Notes: generated from the letters alone by a model not told the origin. A stretch of 64,000 nucleotides of DNA from Methylobacterium sp. E-045 (GCF_022829685.1 NZ_JAKSYE010000083.1:43879-107878); one strand, 5' to 3'. Positions 41,701 through 51,111 are shown, numbered from the stretch's first letter. Made by a program: numbers and translations.

Positions 41701-42798
41701 TCACTCCTCGGCGATCCGCGGATCGAGGGCGTCGCCGAGGCCGTCACCGAGGACGTTGAGGGCCACCAGGGTCGAGACGAGGAAAGCGGCGGGGCCGGCG
41801 AGCATCCACGGGGCGGATTCGAGGGCGCGCGCCCCCTCCGCGATGAGGGCGCCCCAGCTCGTGGCCGGCTCCTGCACCCCGAGGCCGAGGAACGACAGGA
41901 AGCTCTCCAGCAGGATCACCTTGGGCACGAGGAGGGTCGCCGCCACCGTGACGGGACCGAGGGTGTTCGGGACGATGTGCCGGCGCAGGATCGCCGCCGT
42001 CGACAAGCCGAGGGCCTCGGCGGCGCGGACGAAATCGCGATGCCGCAGGGAGAGGGTCTGGGCGCGCACGAGGCGGGCCATGTCGAGCCATTCCACCGCG
42101 CCGATGGCCACCAGGATCAGCCCCAGCCCGGAGCGGAAGAACACCAGCAGCATGATCACGAAGAAGACGAAGGGCAGCGCGTAGAGCATGTCGACGACGC
42201 GCATCATCACCGCGTCCGCGGCGCCGCCGAGATAGCCGGCGAGCGCTCCGTAGGCGATCCCGACGAGGAGCGCCACGGCGGTGGCGACGGCCCCGATGAG
42301 GAGGGAGACACGCCCGGCGACGAGACTCCGGGTGAGAATGTCCCGCCCCAGCATGTCGGTGCCCATGAGGAACCGCAGGCGCCGCAGGGGAGCCTCGACC
42401 ACGAGGCGACGTCCCCCGTCCCGGCGCTCGACGATGGAGGCGGGGCCGAACAGGTCCGAACGGGGCAGGTAGACCAGCACCCGTTCGTCGATCGCCCTGG
42501 CATCGCTGGGTTCGGAGGCACCCGACAACACCATGCGGACCGTGTCGCCGGTGACCGCGATGTCCGAGACCGCGAGCCGCATGCGGAAGGCGAGGCGGGT
42601 GAGGGCGGGGGCGATCTCGTCGGGTTCGGGATGGGCGGCGAGGCCCGGCGCGGTCCGCACCAGGTCGGGGTAGATCCGCCCCGGCTCGTGGCCGGTGAGA
42701 CTTGGACCGACGAGACAGGCGAGGGTCATCGCCACGAGAACCAGGACGGCGGCCAGAGCACCGCGGTTGCGCGCGAACCTCGCCCATGCGCGCGTCAT
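41701..42798 (-). CDS. OppC-type ABC transporter permease with large periplasmic insert
   Basis: This 365-aa permease has the DppC/OppC motif FLMGTDMLGRDILTRSLVAGR at about 142-162 and the coupling loop AEALGLSTAAILRRHIVPN. About 110 residues between the first membrane helix and that motif form a non-membrane insert, as in some OppC-like proteins. LSFLGLGVQEPATSWG near the C-terminus is typical. Its ATG at 42798 overlaps the OppB-type gene stop. No ATPase gene follows: the next gene is a convergent cyclase. Confidence 0.9.
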   Translation of the reverse strand: MTRAWARFARNRGALAAVLVLVAMTLACLVGPSLTGHEPGRIYPDLVRTAPGLAAHPEPDEIAPALTRLAFRMRLAVSDIAVTGDTVRMVLSGASEPSDARAIDERVLVYLPRSDLFGPASIVERRDGGRRLVVEAPLRRLRFLMGTDMLGRDILTRSLVAGRVSLLIGAVATAVALLVGIAYGALAGYLGGAADAVMMRVVDMLYALPFVFFVIMLLVFFRSGLGLILVAIGAVEWLDMARLVRAQTLSLRHRDFVRAAEALGLSTAAILRRHIVPNTLGPVTVAATLLVPKVILLESFLSFLGLGVQEPATSWGALIAEGARALESAPWMLAGPAAFLVSTLVALNVLGDGLGDALDPRIAEE

Positions 42799-43718
42799 CG
42801 GGCTGTCCTCAGGCGCGGATCGAGGAGGGCGCAGACGATGTCGGCGGCGATGTTGAGGAGGGTGACGAACGCGGCCACCAGCACCACGGTCCCCATCACC
42901 AGGGTGTAGTCGCGGTTGAGCGCCCCGTCGACGAAGGCGCGGCCGATGCCGGGCAGGCCGAAGATCGTCTCCACCACGACGGAGCCGGTGAGCAGCGCGG
43001 CGGCGGTCGGCCCGAGGACGGACACCACCGGCAGCAGCGATCCCCGCAGGGCGTGGCGGACGATGCGGTGGGGCGGCAGGCCCATGGCGCGCATGGTGCG
43101 GACCGGCTGGGCGTTCAGGGTCTCGTTGAGCGAGGCCCGCGTCAGGCGGGCGATGGCGCCGACCTGCGGCAGGGCGAGGGTGAGGACGGGAAGCACGAGA
43201 TGCGACGGCGATCCGCCCTCCCAGCCTCCCACCGGAAGCCAGCGCAGGGTCAGCCCGAACACGATCTGGAGCAGCGGCGCCACGACGAAGTTGGGCACCG
43301 CCAGGGTCAGCCCCGCGAGGAGGCCGATGGCACGGTCGATCCATCCGCCGCGACGGAGAGCGGCCCAGCTTCCCAGGCCGATCCCGCAGGCCAGCGCCAG
43401 GACGAGGGCGAGGCCGCCCAGGGTCATGGAGACGGGCAGGCCCCGCGCGAAGAGATCCGCGACGGTGAGATCGCGAAACGAGAACGAAGGGCCGAGATCG
43501 CCCCGCATCAGCGCACCGAGATAGCGCCCGTACTGAACGATGAGCGGCTGATCGAGGCCGTAGACGGCGGCGAGGTTGCGCATCGCCGCCGGCGGCAGCG
43601 GACGCTCCAGGTCGAACGGGCCTCCCGGCGCGAGGCGGATGAGGAAGAAGCTGCCGGTGACCACCAGGAACAGGGTCGGGACCGCCTGGGCGATGCGGCG
43701 CAGGATGAGGCCGATCAT
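42795..43718 (-). CDS. OppB-type ABC transporter permease
   Basis: This 307-aa permease has the N-terminal segment ILRRIAQAVPTLFLVVTGSF, which matches OppB/DppB, then PGGPFDLERPLPP, a coupling loop with RAMGLPPHRIVRHALRGSL and GSVVVETIFGLPGIGRAFVDG. It is the second gene of the operon, 13 nt after the binding protein, and overlaps the OppC-type gene by four bases. Confidence 0.92.
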   Translation of the reverse strand: MIGLILRRIAQAVPTLFLVVTGSFFLIRLAPGGPFDLERPLPPAAMRNLAAVYGLDQPLIVQYGRYLGALMRGDLGPSFSFRDLTVADLFARGLPVSMTLGGLALVLALACGIGLGSWAALRRGGWIDRAIGLLAGLTLAVPNFVVAPLLQIVFGLTLRWLPVGGWEGGSPSHLVLPVLTLALPQVGAIARLTRASLNETLNAQPVRTMRAMGLPPHRIVRHALRGSLLPVVSVLGPTAAALLTGSVVVETIFGLPGIGRAFVDGALNRDYTLVMGTVVLVAAFVTLLNIAADIVCALLDPRLRTAR

Positions 43719-43731
43719 GCCGCCGCCGGCC

Positions 43732-45330
43732 TCACGTCGCGAGCCTCAGGAAGCGCGTCGGCGACGCGTTGCGCGGGTTCGGATGATAGCCGGTGAGACG
43801 CGGTGAGATCAGCGCCTTCGAACGGGTGTGGAGCACCGGGATCCAGGGCAGATCATGGAGGATGATCGTCTCGGCCCGGAACAGATGGTCGGCCCGCCTG
43901 GCAAGATCCCGCTCGGAGGCCGCCTCGCGCATCAGCCCGTCATAGACCGGATTGCTGTAACGGCCGGGGTTGAGCCCGTCATTGCCGGTCTCCAGCAGGA
44001 ACAGGAAGTTCTGCGGATCGGAGTAATCGGCGAACCAGGACATGCGGGCGACGTCGAAATCGCCGCCGTCGCGCAGATGGGCGAAGTGGGTCTTGGCGTC
44101 GGTATAGACGAGGCGGGTCTCGATGCCGATGCCGCGCCACATGTCGGCGATGGCCACCGCCGTGTTGCGGTTGTTGTCGGTGGTGTTGAAGCGATACTCG
44201 ATCCGGAGGGGCTTGCCGCCCGGGCCGAACCCGGCCTCGGCGAGGAGGGCGCGGGCCTCCTCCTCGCGGTCGATCGGCAGGGCGCTGCGGCCTTCGAGTT
44301 CCAGAGGCGCGCGGTAATTGTCGAGGCCCGGCGGGCACAGGGAATAGGCCGGCGCCATGGTCTCGCCCCACAGCCTCTCGGCCAGGAATTCCCGGTCGAT
44401 CACCAGGGACAGGGCCCGGCGCAGGCGGGCGTCGTCGAAGGGGGGCTTCCGGGTATTGACGGCCAGGGCATAGAGCCCGAGCGACGGGCCGAGGACGACC
44501 TGATCGCCGAACCGCGCCTTGAGGGAGGCCATCTGGTCGCCGGGCAGGTCGGCCAGGGAATCGATCTCGCCGCCGGCATAGCGGCGGACCGCGCTGGACA
44601 GGTCGGGTGTCGGCAGGAAGGCGACGGTCTCGATGGAGATCCCGTCCGCCGCATGGAAATGCGGGTTGCGCCGCAAGGTGATGCGGTCGTTCGGCACCAT
44701 GTCCGCGAGGGCGTAGGCGCCGTTGCTCACGAGGTTGCCCGGCCGGGTGAACGCATCGCCGAAGCGCGCGATCGAGGGCGGATGCACCGGCAGGGAGGTC
44801 TGGTGGGTGAGGAGTTCGAGGAGGTAGGGCGTCGGCCGGTCGAGGGTGACGACGAGGGTCCGTGCATCCGGGGCCGCCACGCCCAGCATCTCGGGCGCCG
44901 CCTCGCCCTGGTTCACCGCGCGGGCGTTCTTGAGGGGATACAGCACCTCGGCGTATTTCGCCGCCGTCTCCGGGGCCATGATCCGGCGCAGTCCGAAGAC
45001 GAAGTCGGCCGCCGCCACGGGATCGCCGTTCGACCAGCGCCCGTTCTCGCGCAGGTGGAACGTGTAGGTCAGGGCGTCGTCGAACACGGTCCAGTGCGTC
45101 GCGGCGCCGGGAATGAGGGCGCCGTGGTTGTCGTAGGTGATAAGGCCCTCGTAGAGGTCGCGCAGGATATGCGCCTCCGCCACGGTGGAGGATTTGTGCG
45201 GGTCGAGGGTCTCGGGATCGGCATCGTTGCCGCGCCGGTAGACGGAGGAGGCAGCCGCGCGCGCCGGACCGGTTCCTGCCACGAGCAGGGCACCGCCGCC
45301 GAGAAGGCAGGCGCGCCGGTCCGGGCGCAT
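43732..45330 (-). CDS. Oligopeptide-type ABC substrate-binding protein
   Basis: This 532-aa family-5 binding protein has an N-terminal signal with twin arginines (DRRACLLGGGALLVAG), possibly Tat-compatible. The mature part has YRRGNDADPETLDPHKSS, the OppA/MppA-like opening, then LYEGLITYDNHGALIPG and ENGRWSNGDPVAAADFVF. Proteins with this opening bind peptides, including murein peptides. It is preceded by a GlcG/HbpS-like gene 8 nt upstream and followed by the two permease genes. Confidence 0.9.
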   Translation of the reverse strand: MRPDRRACLLGGGALLVAGTGPARAAASSVYRRGNDADPETLDPHKSSTVAEAHILRDLYEGLITYDNHGALIPGAATHWTVFDDALTYTFHLRENGRWSNGDPVAAADFVFGLRRIMAPETAAKYAEVLYPLKNARAVNQGEAAPEMLGVAAPDARTLVVTLDRPTPYLLELLTHQTSLPVHPPSIARFGDAFTRPGNLVSNGAYALADMVPNDRITLRRNPHFHAADGISIETVAFLPTPDLSSAVRRYAGGEIDSLADLPGDQMASLKARFGDQVVLGPSLGLYALAVNTRKPPFDDARLRRALSLVIDREFLAERLWGETMAPAYSLCPPGLDNYRAPLELEGRSALPIDREEEARALLAEAGFGPGGKPLRIEYRFNTTDNNRNTAVAIADMWRGIGIETRLVYTDAKTHFAHLRDGGDFDVARMSWFADYSDPQNFLFLLETGNDGLNPGRYSNPVYDGLMREAASERDLARRADHLFRAETIILHDLPWIPVLHTRSKALISPRLTGYHPNPRNASPTRFLRLAT

Positions 45331-45338
45331 GGCGGCGC

Positions 45339-45773
45339 TCAGGCGCCGGTCTGCGCGGTGAACCCCGCCGCCTCGATCCCGGCGAGCGCGCAGAGTTCGT
45401 CGTTGTCGGAGGTATCGCCCGAGATGCCGACGGCGCCGATGACCGCGTCGCCGTCGCGGATCAGGACACCGCCCGGCACCGGCACCAGCGCGGCGGGACC
45501 GACGAGATGGCTCACCGCCGCGACGAAATAGGCCTGCTCCTCGGCACGCTTGTGGATCGCGCGGCCGCCGAGGCCGAGCGCGAGGCAGCCATTGGCCTTG
45601 CCCATGGCGACCTCCGCCCGGCGCAGGGACGTGCCGTCCTCCGCGGCTATGGCCTTGAGCGCGCCGCGCGCATCGTAGACCACCACCGCGAGGGGCTTCA
45701 GGCTATGTCCGCGTGCCGTCTCGAGGGCGGTGGCGACGATGGTCTGGGCGGCGGCGAGGGTCAGGTCGGGCAT
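45339..45773 (-). CDS. GlcG/HbpS-family (haem-degrading-domain) protein
   Basis: This 144-aa protein of the GlcG/HbpS type shows LTLAAAQTIVATALETAR, AEVAMGKANGCLALGLG and the C-terminal GGVLIRDGDAVIGAVGISGDTSDNDE, which is the family core. Relatives bind haem or cobalamin-like ligands or have unknown roles beside glycolate genes. No signal peptide is visible, so it is cytoplasmic. It begins the oligopeptide-type ABC operon. The ATG at 45773 starts the conserved region; an ATG at 45797 would add eight residues. Confidence 0.82.
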   Translation of the reverse strand: MPDLTLAAAQTIVATALETARGHSLKPLAVVVYDARGALKAIAAEDGTSLRRAEVAMGKANGCLALGLGGRAIHKRAEEQAYFVAAVSHLVGPAALVPVPGGVLIRDGDAVIGAVGISGDTSDNDELCALAGIEAAGFTAQTGA

Positions 45774-45846
45774 CGGCTTACCGGGGGATGAGTGCACGGG
45801 TCACGACGGACGTACCCCGCCCGTCGATGCCGGACCAGCCCCGGCG

Positions 45847-46863
45847 TCACCCATCGCGGTCGGCCAGGAACCCATCGTAGTGCCGCGTCACCGCCGCCAG
45901 GTCCTCGAAATGCGGGAAGGCCCCGGTGGGCAGGACGTCGACGGTCCAGTTCGGGCGGCCGGCGACACGGTCGGCATGGCGGTAGTCGACGAAATCCCCG
46001 CGCACCCCGTGGATCATCCAGACCGGGAGGGCGAGCGCCTCGTAGAACCGCCCCGGCGCGTCCGGGAACAGGGCGCCGGACAGGAACGAGAACGGCGCAT
46101 GCCGCGCGCCCGGACGATGCGCCGAGGCGTGATCGTAGGCGAGCAGGCCCTCGTCGATGTCCTTCGAGCCCCAGGTCTTCTCCAGGAAGAAGCGCATGCT
46201 CGGCCGGCTCACGAGAAGATCGAACAGCGGCTCTCCCCAGAGCGGCGCGTTCAGCATGGCACGGGCGACGGCGCCGCCGTGCCGGGTCCGGTCGCGGTGC
46301 CGGCCGACGAAGCGGGAATCGAAGCCGGTGGGGCTGATGAGGCCGAGGCTGCGATAATCGCCCGGCGATTCGAGCGCGGTGGCGGCGAGGTATTCGCAGG
46401 ACAGGGACAGGGCGACGGCATCGATCTCTCCGCCGCCGTGTCGAGCACGGATCTCGGCGGTGACGGCGTGGAGCGCGTCGGTCATCAGGCGGGGCGTGTA
46501 GACCCGGTCGCTGCGTTCCGAGAAGCCGAAACCCGGCAGGTCGAGGGCATAGACCGGGCGGCTCCCCGCGTAATGCCGGTAGAGCGGACGGATCTCGTAG
46601 GCATTCGCCGCCGCGTTGACCGAATGGATCAGCAGCAGCGGAACGCCCGGCGCGGTGGCCTCCCCGTAGAGGCCGATATCCCCGGCCGGCGTGTCCAGGC
46701 GCTCGTGCCGTCCCGGCAGGGCGGGATGCAGCGTCTGATCGTGGTCGATCGCCAACCGGCTCCATGCGATCCAGGCGCCCGCGGCGCCGAGGGGCAGGAG
46801 AGCGAGCTTGGCGGCGAGGCCCGCGCGGGAAGCGGGCCTGTCGCGGCGGATCGGTGCGGGCAT
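45847..46863 (-). CDS. Membrane-anchored alpha/beta hydrolase
   Basis: This 338-aa protein has a hydrophobic N-terminal helix (about residues 17-35) and an alpha/beta-hydrolase domain: LLLIHSVNAAANAYEIRPL (oxyanion-hole region), ALDLPGFGFSER, the nucleophile region ALSLSCEY (about 150-157), and a C-terminal FPHFED carrying the likely catalytic His. The elbow has L-S-L-S-C instead of G-x-S-x-G, so the serine is present but the flanking glycines are lost. It lies 71 nt downstream of the ABC-F gene in the same orientation. The substrate is unknown. Confidence 0.82.
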   Translation of the reverse strand: MPAPIRRDRPASRAGLAAKLALLPLGAAGAWIAWSRLAIDHDQTLHPALPGRHERLDTPAGDIGLYGEATAPGVPLLLIHSVNAAANAYEIRPLYRHYAGSRPVYALDLPGFGFSERSDRVYTPRLMTDALHAVTAEIRARHGGGEIDAVALSLSCEYLAATALESPGDYRSLGLISPTGFDSRFVGRHRDRTRHGGAVARAMLNAPLWGEPLFDLLVSRPSMRFFLEKTWGSKDIDEGLLAYDHASAHRPGARHAPFSFLSGALFPDAPGRFYEALALPVWMIHGVRGDFVDYRHADRVAGRPNWTVDVLPTGAFPHFEDLAAVTRHYDGFLADRDG

Positions 46864-46934
46864 CGTCTCGTCCGGGTACGGAGTAGGCTCCGGGAAACGC
46901 GAAGCCTCCCCGGTTGATCCAGGCCCTCCCCTCG

Positions 46935-48809
46935 TCACGCCGTCGCCCCCTCGATCTCCCCGCTCAGCTCGAGCCATTCCTCCTCCGCCGCTTCCAGGGC
47001 GGCGGCGGCGTCCGAACGCATCTTGGCGAGTTCGCCGGCCTTGGCGGCGTTGGTCTGGAAAGCGGTGCCGTCGGCGAGCGCGGCATCGATCTTCGCCATG
47101 GCGTCGGTGAGCTTCTTCATCCGCGCCTCGATCCCCTCCAATTTCTTGCGCAGGGGGGCCAGAGCCACGCGGCGGTCGGCGTTGGAGCGGCGCTCCAGCG
47201 CCTTCACCCCGCCGGTCGCCTCGGACGCGTTCGTCTGAGCCTCGCGTTCGGGGCCGGCGAGGACGAAGCGGCGGTAATCGTCCATGTCACCGTCGAAGGC
47301 CTTCACGCTGCCGTTCGCCACGAGCCAGAGCCGGTCGGCGCAGGCCTCCACCAGGAAGCGGTCGTGCGAGACCAGGATGACCGCCCCCTCGTACTCGTTG
47401 ATCGCCTCCACCAGGGCCTGCCGGCTCTCGATATCGAGGTGGTTGGTGGGCTCGTCGAGGATGAGGAGATGCGGGCCCTTGAAGGCCGCAAGCCCCATCA
47501 GCAGGCGCGCCTTCTCGCCGCCCGAGAGCTGCGAGACCGGCGTCTCGGATTTGGTCCCCGAGAAGCCGAGGCGGGCGGCGGCGGCGCGGGCTTTCGATTC
47601 CGGCACGTCCGGCATCAGGTCGCGGACATGGGCGTAGGCGCTCTCGGCCGGGCGCAACTCGTCGAGTTGGTGCTGGGCGAAATAGGCGACCTCCATCTTG
47701 CCCGAGCGCCGCATCTCGCCGCTCAACGGGGGCAGGCGACCGCCGATGAGCTTGCAGAAGGTCGACTTGCCGTTGCCGTTGGCGCCGAGCAGGGCGACCC
47801 GGTCGTCGGGAGCGAGGCTGAGGTTGAGCCCCGACAGTACGATCCGGTCGGGATAGCCCGCCTGGACCCGCTCCATGGCGACGATGGGCGGGGATAGCGG
47901 CCGCTCCGGGCTCGGCAGCCGGAAGGCCGGCACGTCGTCCTCGATCACCGAGGCGATGATCTCCATCTTGGCGAGGCGCTTGACGCGGGACTGGGCCTGG
48001 CGTGCCTTCGTCGCCTTGGCCTTGAACCGGTCGACGAAGCTCTGGAGATGCGCCCGCTCCGCATCCTGCTTGGCCTTCGCCTTGGACTGGAGCACGCGCT
48101 TCTCGGCCACCTGCCGGGCAAAGGACGTGTAGCCGCCCCGGTAGATGGAGAGCTTGCCGCGGTCGAGATGGAGGATGTGGTCGACACATTCGTCGAGGAG
48201 ATCACGGTCGTGGGAGATGATCACGGCGGTGCGCGGATAGCGCTCGAGGTAGTCGTAGAGCCAGATCGTGCCTTCGATATCGAGATAGTTGGTGGGCTCG
48301 TCCAGAAGCAGCAGGTCGGGTTCGGAGAACAGCACGGCGGCGAGCGCCACGCGCATGCGCCAGCCGCCGGAGAAATCGGAGCAGGGCCGCCCCTGCGCCT
48401 CCGCATCGAAGCCGAGGCCGTGCAGGATCGCCGCCGCGCGGGCCGGGGCCGAATGCGCCTCGATGTCCACGAGCCGGGTCTCGATCTCCGCCCGGCGCAG
48501 GCCGTCGGCGTGCTCCGCTTCCGCCATCAGGCGAGACCGCTCGGTATCGGCGGCGAGGACCACGGCATGCAGCGTTTCCGGACCGGCCGGCGCTTCCTGC
48601 GCCACGGCGCCGATCCGCATGCCCTTGGGCATCGACACGGTGCCGCCCTCGGTGGGCAATTCGCCGAGGATCGCCCTGAACAGCGTCGTCTTGCCCGCGC
48701 CGTTGCGGCCCACGAGCCCGACGCGGGCCCTGTCCGGAATGACGAAGGTGGCGCCGTCGAGGATCAGGCGTTCGCCGATGCGGTAGGTGAGGTCGTTGAC
48801 GCGGAGCAT
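46935..48809 (-). CDS. ABC-F family ATPase (Uup/YheS-like)
   Basis: This 624-aa protein has two ATPase domains joined by an ABC-F linker and no membrane segments. Domain 1 has Walker A GRNGAGKTT and signature FSGGWRMR with LLLLDEPTNYLD. The linker is Lys/Arg-rich (about 240-290, KAKAKQDAERAHLQSF). Domain 2 has GANGNGKST, LSGGEKAR and LLILDEPTNHLD. A charged C-terminal coiled coil (about 545-620) follows. ABC-F proteins act on ribosomes as translation factors. The start at ATG 48809 gives a standard N-terminus (MLRVNDLTYRIGE). Confidence 0.93.
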   Translation of the reverse strand: MLRVNDLTYRIGERLILDGATFVIPDRARVGLVGRNGAGKTTLFRAILGELPTEGGTVSMPKGMRIGAVAQEAPAGPETLHAVVLAADTERSRLMAEAEHADGLRRAEIETRLVDIEAHSAPARAAAILHGLGFDAEAQGRPCSDFSGGWRMRVALAAVLFSEPDLLLLDEPTNYLDIEGTIWLYDYLERYPRTAVIISHDRDLLDECVDHILHLDRGKLSIYRGGYTSFARQVAEKRVLQSKAKAKQDAERAHLQSFVDRFKAKATKARQAQSRVKRLAKMEIIASVIEDDVPAFRLPSPERPLSPPIVAMERVQAGYPDRIVLSGLNLSLAPDDRVALLGANGNGKSTFCKLIGGRLPPLSGEMRRSGKMEVAYFAQHQLDELRPAESAYAHVRDLMPDVPESKARAAAARLGFSGTKSETPVSQLSGGEKARLLMGLAAFKGPHLLILDEPTNHLDIESRQALVEAINEYEGAVILVSHDRFLVEACADRLWLVANGSVKAFDGDMDDYRRFVLAGPEREAQTNASEATGGVKALERRSNADRRVALAPLRKKLEGIEARMKKLTDAMAKIDAALADGTAFQTNAAKAGELAKMRSDAAAALEAAEEEWLELSGEIEGATA

Positions 48810-48927
48810 GGAAGGCTTCTGGCGGCGCGCGGCAAGGGTTGCAAGGGGAGCATCCGCGTGAGCGTCGCTAGGGGAGGGCGGCGGTGGAGCGTATCCGGCG
48901 GGGACGGAGCGCTGTAATCGGACCGCC

Positions 48928-49863
48928 ATGACCCTGACGCTTCTCGCCGCCCTCGTGCCGATCGCGCTTCTGATAGGGCTCGGCGCGGCCCTGCGCCGCC
49001 TCGGCTTCCTCGCCGAGAGCTTCTGGCCGCAGGCCGAACGCCTCGCCTATTACGTGCTGCTTCCGAGCCTTCTCCTCGACAGCCTCGCCACCGCACGCCT
49101 CGCCGACGTGCCCGTGGCTGCGCTCGCCCTAGTCCTGGTTCTCTCGACCCTGGCGGTGGCGGGCCTGGTGCTGGCGGCACGCCCGCGCCTCGGCTTCGGC
49201 GGACCGGCCTTCACCTCGGTGTTCCAGGGAGGGATCCGGTTCAACAACTATGTGGGCGTCTCGGCTGCGGCCGGCCTCTACGGCGCTCAGGGCGTCGCAC
49301 TGGCGGCGGTGGCGAACGCCGCGATCGTGCCGACGGTCAACGTGCTCTGCGTGCTGGTCTTCGCTCGTTTCGGCACGGCCGAGAGGCCCTCGGCCCTCGG
49401 CCTCGCGCGTCAGATCGCCCTCAATCCCCTGGTCGTCGGCAGCCTCGGCGGCATCGCGCTCCAGGCGTCGGGGCTCGGCCTGCCGCCGGGACTCGAGCCG
49501 ATGCTACGGGCCCTCGGGCAGGCTTCGCTGCCGCTGGGCCTCCTCTGCGTCGGCGCCGCCCTCGATTTCGGATCGGCGCGAAGCTGGATCCGGCCGGTCG
49601 CCGTGGCGTCCCTGATCAAGTTCGGGCTGATGCCGACCGCCACCGTGCTGGCCTGCCTCGCCTTGGGGCTCAAGGGTCCGGCCGCGGTGACAGCGCTGCT
49701 GTTCCAGACCCTGCCGACCGCGTCGTCGTCCTACATCATGTCGCGCCAGCTCGGCGGCGACGCGCCGCTGATGGCGGGAATCACGGCGACCCAGACCGTG
49801 ATCGCCGGGGCGGCGCTCCCCCTCGTCCTGGCCGTCGTGCTGGCTTTGGCCGGTCTCGGCTGA
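48928..49863 (+). CDS. AEC-family (auxin efflux carrier-like) transporter
   Basis: This 311-aa membrane protein has ten helices. LPSLLLDSLATARL and QGGIRFNNYVGVSAAAGLYG in the first half, and TLPTASSSYIMSRQLGGD in the second, match the AEC family, which exports or imports small organic acids such as malate or malonate. The substrate is not determinable. It is divergent from the ABC-F gene (118 nt) and convergent with the LpxC-like gene. Confidence 0.9.
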   Translation: MTLTLLAALVPIALLIGLGAALRRLGFLAESFWPQAERLAYYVLLPSLLLDSLATARLADVPVAALALVLVLSTLAVAGLVLAARPRLGFGGPAFTSVFQGGIRFNNYVGVSAAAGLYGAQGVALAAVANAAIVPTVNVLCVLVFARFGTAERPSALGLARQIALNPLVVGSLGGIALQASGLGLPPGLEPMLRALGQASLPLGLLCVGAALDFGSARSWIRPVAVASLIKFGLMPTATVLACLALGLKGPAAVTALLFQTLPTASSSYIMSRQLGGDAPLMAGITATQTVIAGAALPLVLAVVLALAGLG

Positions 49864-49884
49864 GACGCCCAGGGGGGTCCCCGG

Positions 49885-50889
49885 TCAGGTCAGTTCCCAG
49901 GCGGCGGGATCGTTCATCAGCGCCGCGACCAGGGCGTGGTTCAGCTCGTGCCCCGTATGCGCGGCCTCGATCCGGCCGAGGATCGGACGTCCCGCCAGCG
50001 CAAGATCGCCGACGAGGTCGAGCATGCGGTGGCGCACCGGTTCGTCGGGCACCGTCATCCCGCCGAGGATGCGCCCGCCCACGATACAGGCGGTCGAGGA
50101 GAGATTCGCTCCCCGCAGCAGCGGCTTGCGCAGGAGCGTGCCGTAGATCTTGGCGGGAATCGCCCATTTGGCCCGTCCGAAGCTGCGCGACGGGGCCAGC
50201 TGCTCGGCGAACACCTCCGGCGTGATCGGGCCGGACCAGTGCATGGGGGCGAAATGGGCGAGTTCGAGACGGCCGGAGAGGTGAAGCGCATCCGCCGGCT
50301 CGATCCTCAACGACCGGCGGTCCCGGCGGACCTCGACGGGCCGCAGCACGCGGATGCTGCGCAAGGGGGCATCGGTCTCGGTCCGGCCGCTCGCGCGCAA
50401 CGCCTCGCACCAGGGCAGGGCGCCCCCGTCGAAGATCGGCAGTTCCTCCGCGTCGAGGCAGACGAGGGCGTTGTCGATGCGATACGCGTGGAGCGCGGCC
50501 AGGAGATGCTCCACGGTGCGGACCAGCGGCCCCTCGGTCGAGCGCAGGGCGGTACAGAGCGGCTGGGTCTCGCGAAAGGTCCACAGGGCCGGGACGTCCA
50601 CCGTCCGCCCCCGGCATAAGCTTCGCCGGAAGACGATACCGTGGTCGTCGTGAGCGGGCGCGACCGTGACCGTGACGCGGCGCCCGGTATGCAGGCCGCG
50701 GCCCGTCAGACGGAAGCTCGCGGACAGCGTCGCCTGCCGGCGGCGCGCAGCCTGGGTCGACGACGGCGAGGGCACTGCTGGTTCGATCCTGGATGGTTCT
50801 GCCGGACGGGTCGCGCCTGCGACGTCTCTCGATGGCGCCGACCCTGCCGGCATGGCTCGGCTCCCGGCGCGATCAACCGGGATTGGCAC
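49885..50889 (-). CDS. lpxC: LpxC-like UDP-3-O-acyl-GlcNAc deacetylase, probably a paralogue
   Basis: This 334-aa zinc deacetylase of lipid A synthesis starts its core at about residue 52. It shows RTVEHLLAAL (catalytic Glu and zinc His), IFDGGALPWCE, PSRSFGRAK, then VRHRMLDLVGDLALAG, where zinc His and Asp are kept but the lysine after His is arginine, and AAHTGHELN with the general-acid His. An atypical Pro/Ala/Ser-rich leader of about 50 residues precedes the core; the ATG at 50853 is an alternative start. It is not in a cell-division cluster as the housekeeping gene usually is, so a second copy is inferred. Confidence 0.85.
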   Translation of the reverse strand: MPIPVDRAGSRAMPAGSAPSRDVAGATRPAEPSRIEPAVPSPSSTQAARRRQATLSASFRLTGRGLHTGRRVTVTVAPAHDDHGIVFRRSLCRGRTVDVPALWTFRETQPLCTALRSTEGPLVRTVEHLLAALHAYRIDNALVCLDAEELPIFDGGALPWCEALRASGRTETDAPLRSIRVLRPVEVRRDRRSLRIEPADALHLSGRLELAHFAPMHWSGPITPEVFAEQLAPSRSFGRAKWAIPAKIYGTLLRKPLLRGANLSSTACIVGGRILGGMTVPDEPVRHRMLDLVGDLALAGRPILGRIEAAHTGHELNHALVAALMNDPAAWELT

Positions 50890-51058
50890 GCGACAGGCGG
50901 TTCATGTCGGCGTGCGGGTAGCGTAACCCGGATCGATTGCAAAGGCGGGTAAACTCCGCGCGATGCGTGGCGTCTTTCCCCCGACACGATCGCAGGGCCG
51001 CACCGGCGCCGAAAAACGGGCGGCGCGACTTTTGGTAGGGATGGTCCGCCGGAATGGG

Positions 51059-51086
51059 TTGACCCACGGGACCGGCAGCTTAACGA
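51059..51086 (+). promoter_or_regulatory. Candidate sigma-70-type promoter of the Crp/Fnr-PotABC operon
   Basis: TTGACC at 51059-51064 is followed after 16 nt by TAACGA at 51081-51086. It lies about 25 nt before the GTG start at 51112, leaving room for the AGGAGA ribosome-binding site at 51098-51103. Confidence 0.4.
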
Positions 51087-51111
51087 TCACCCGCTTTAGG
51101 AGACGATACCC

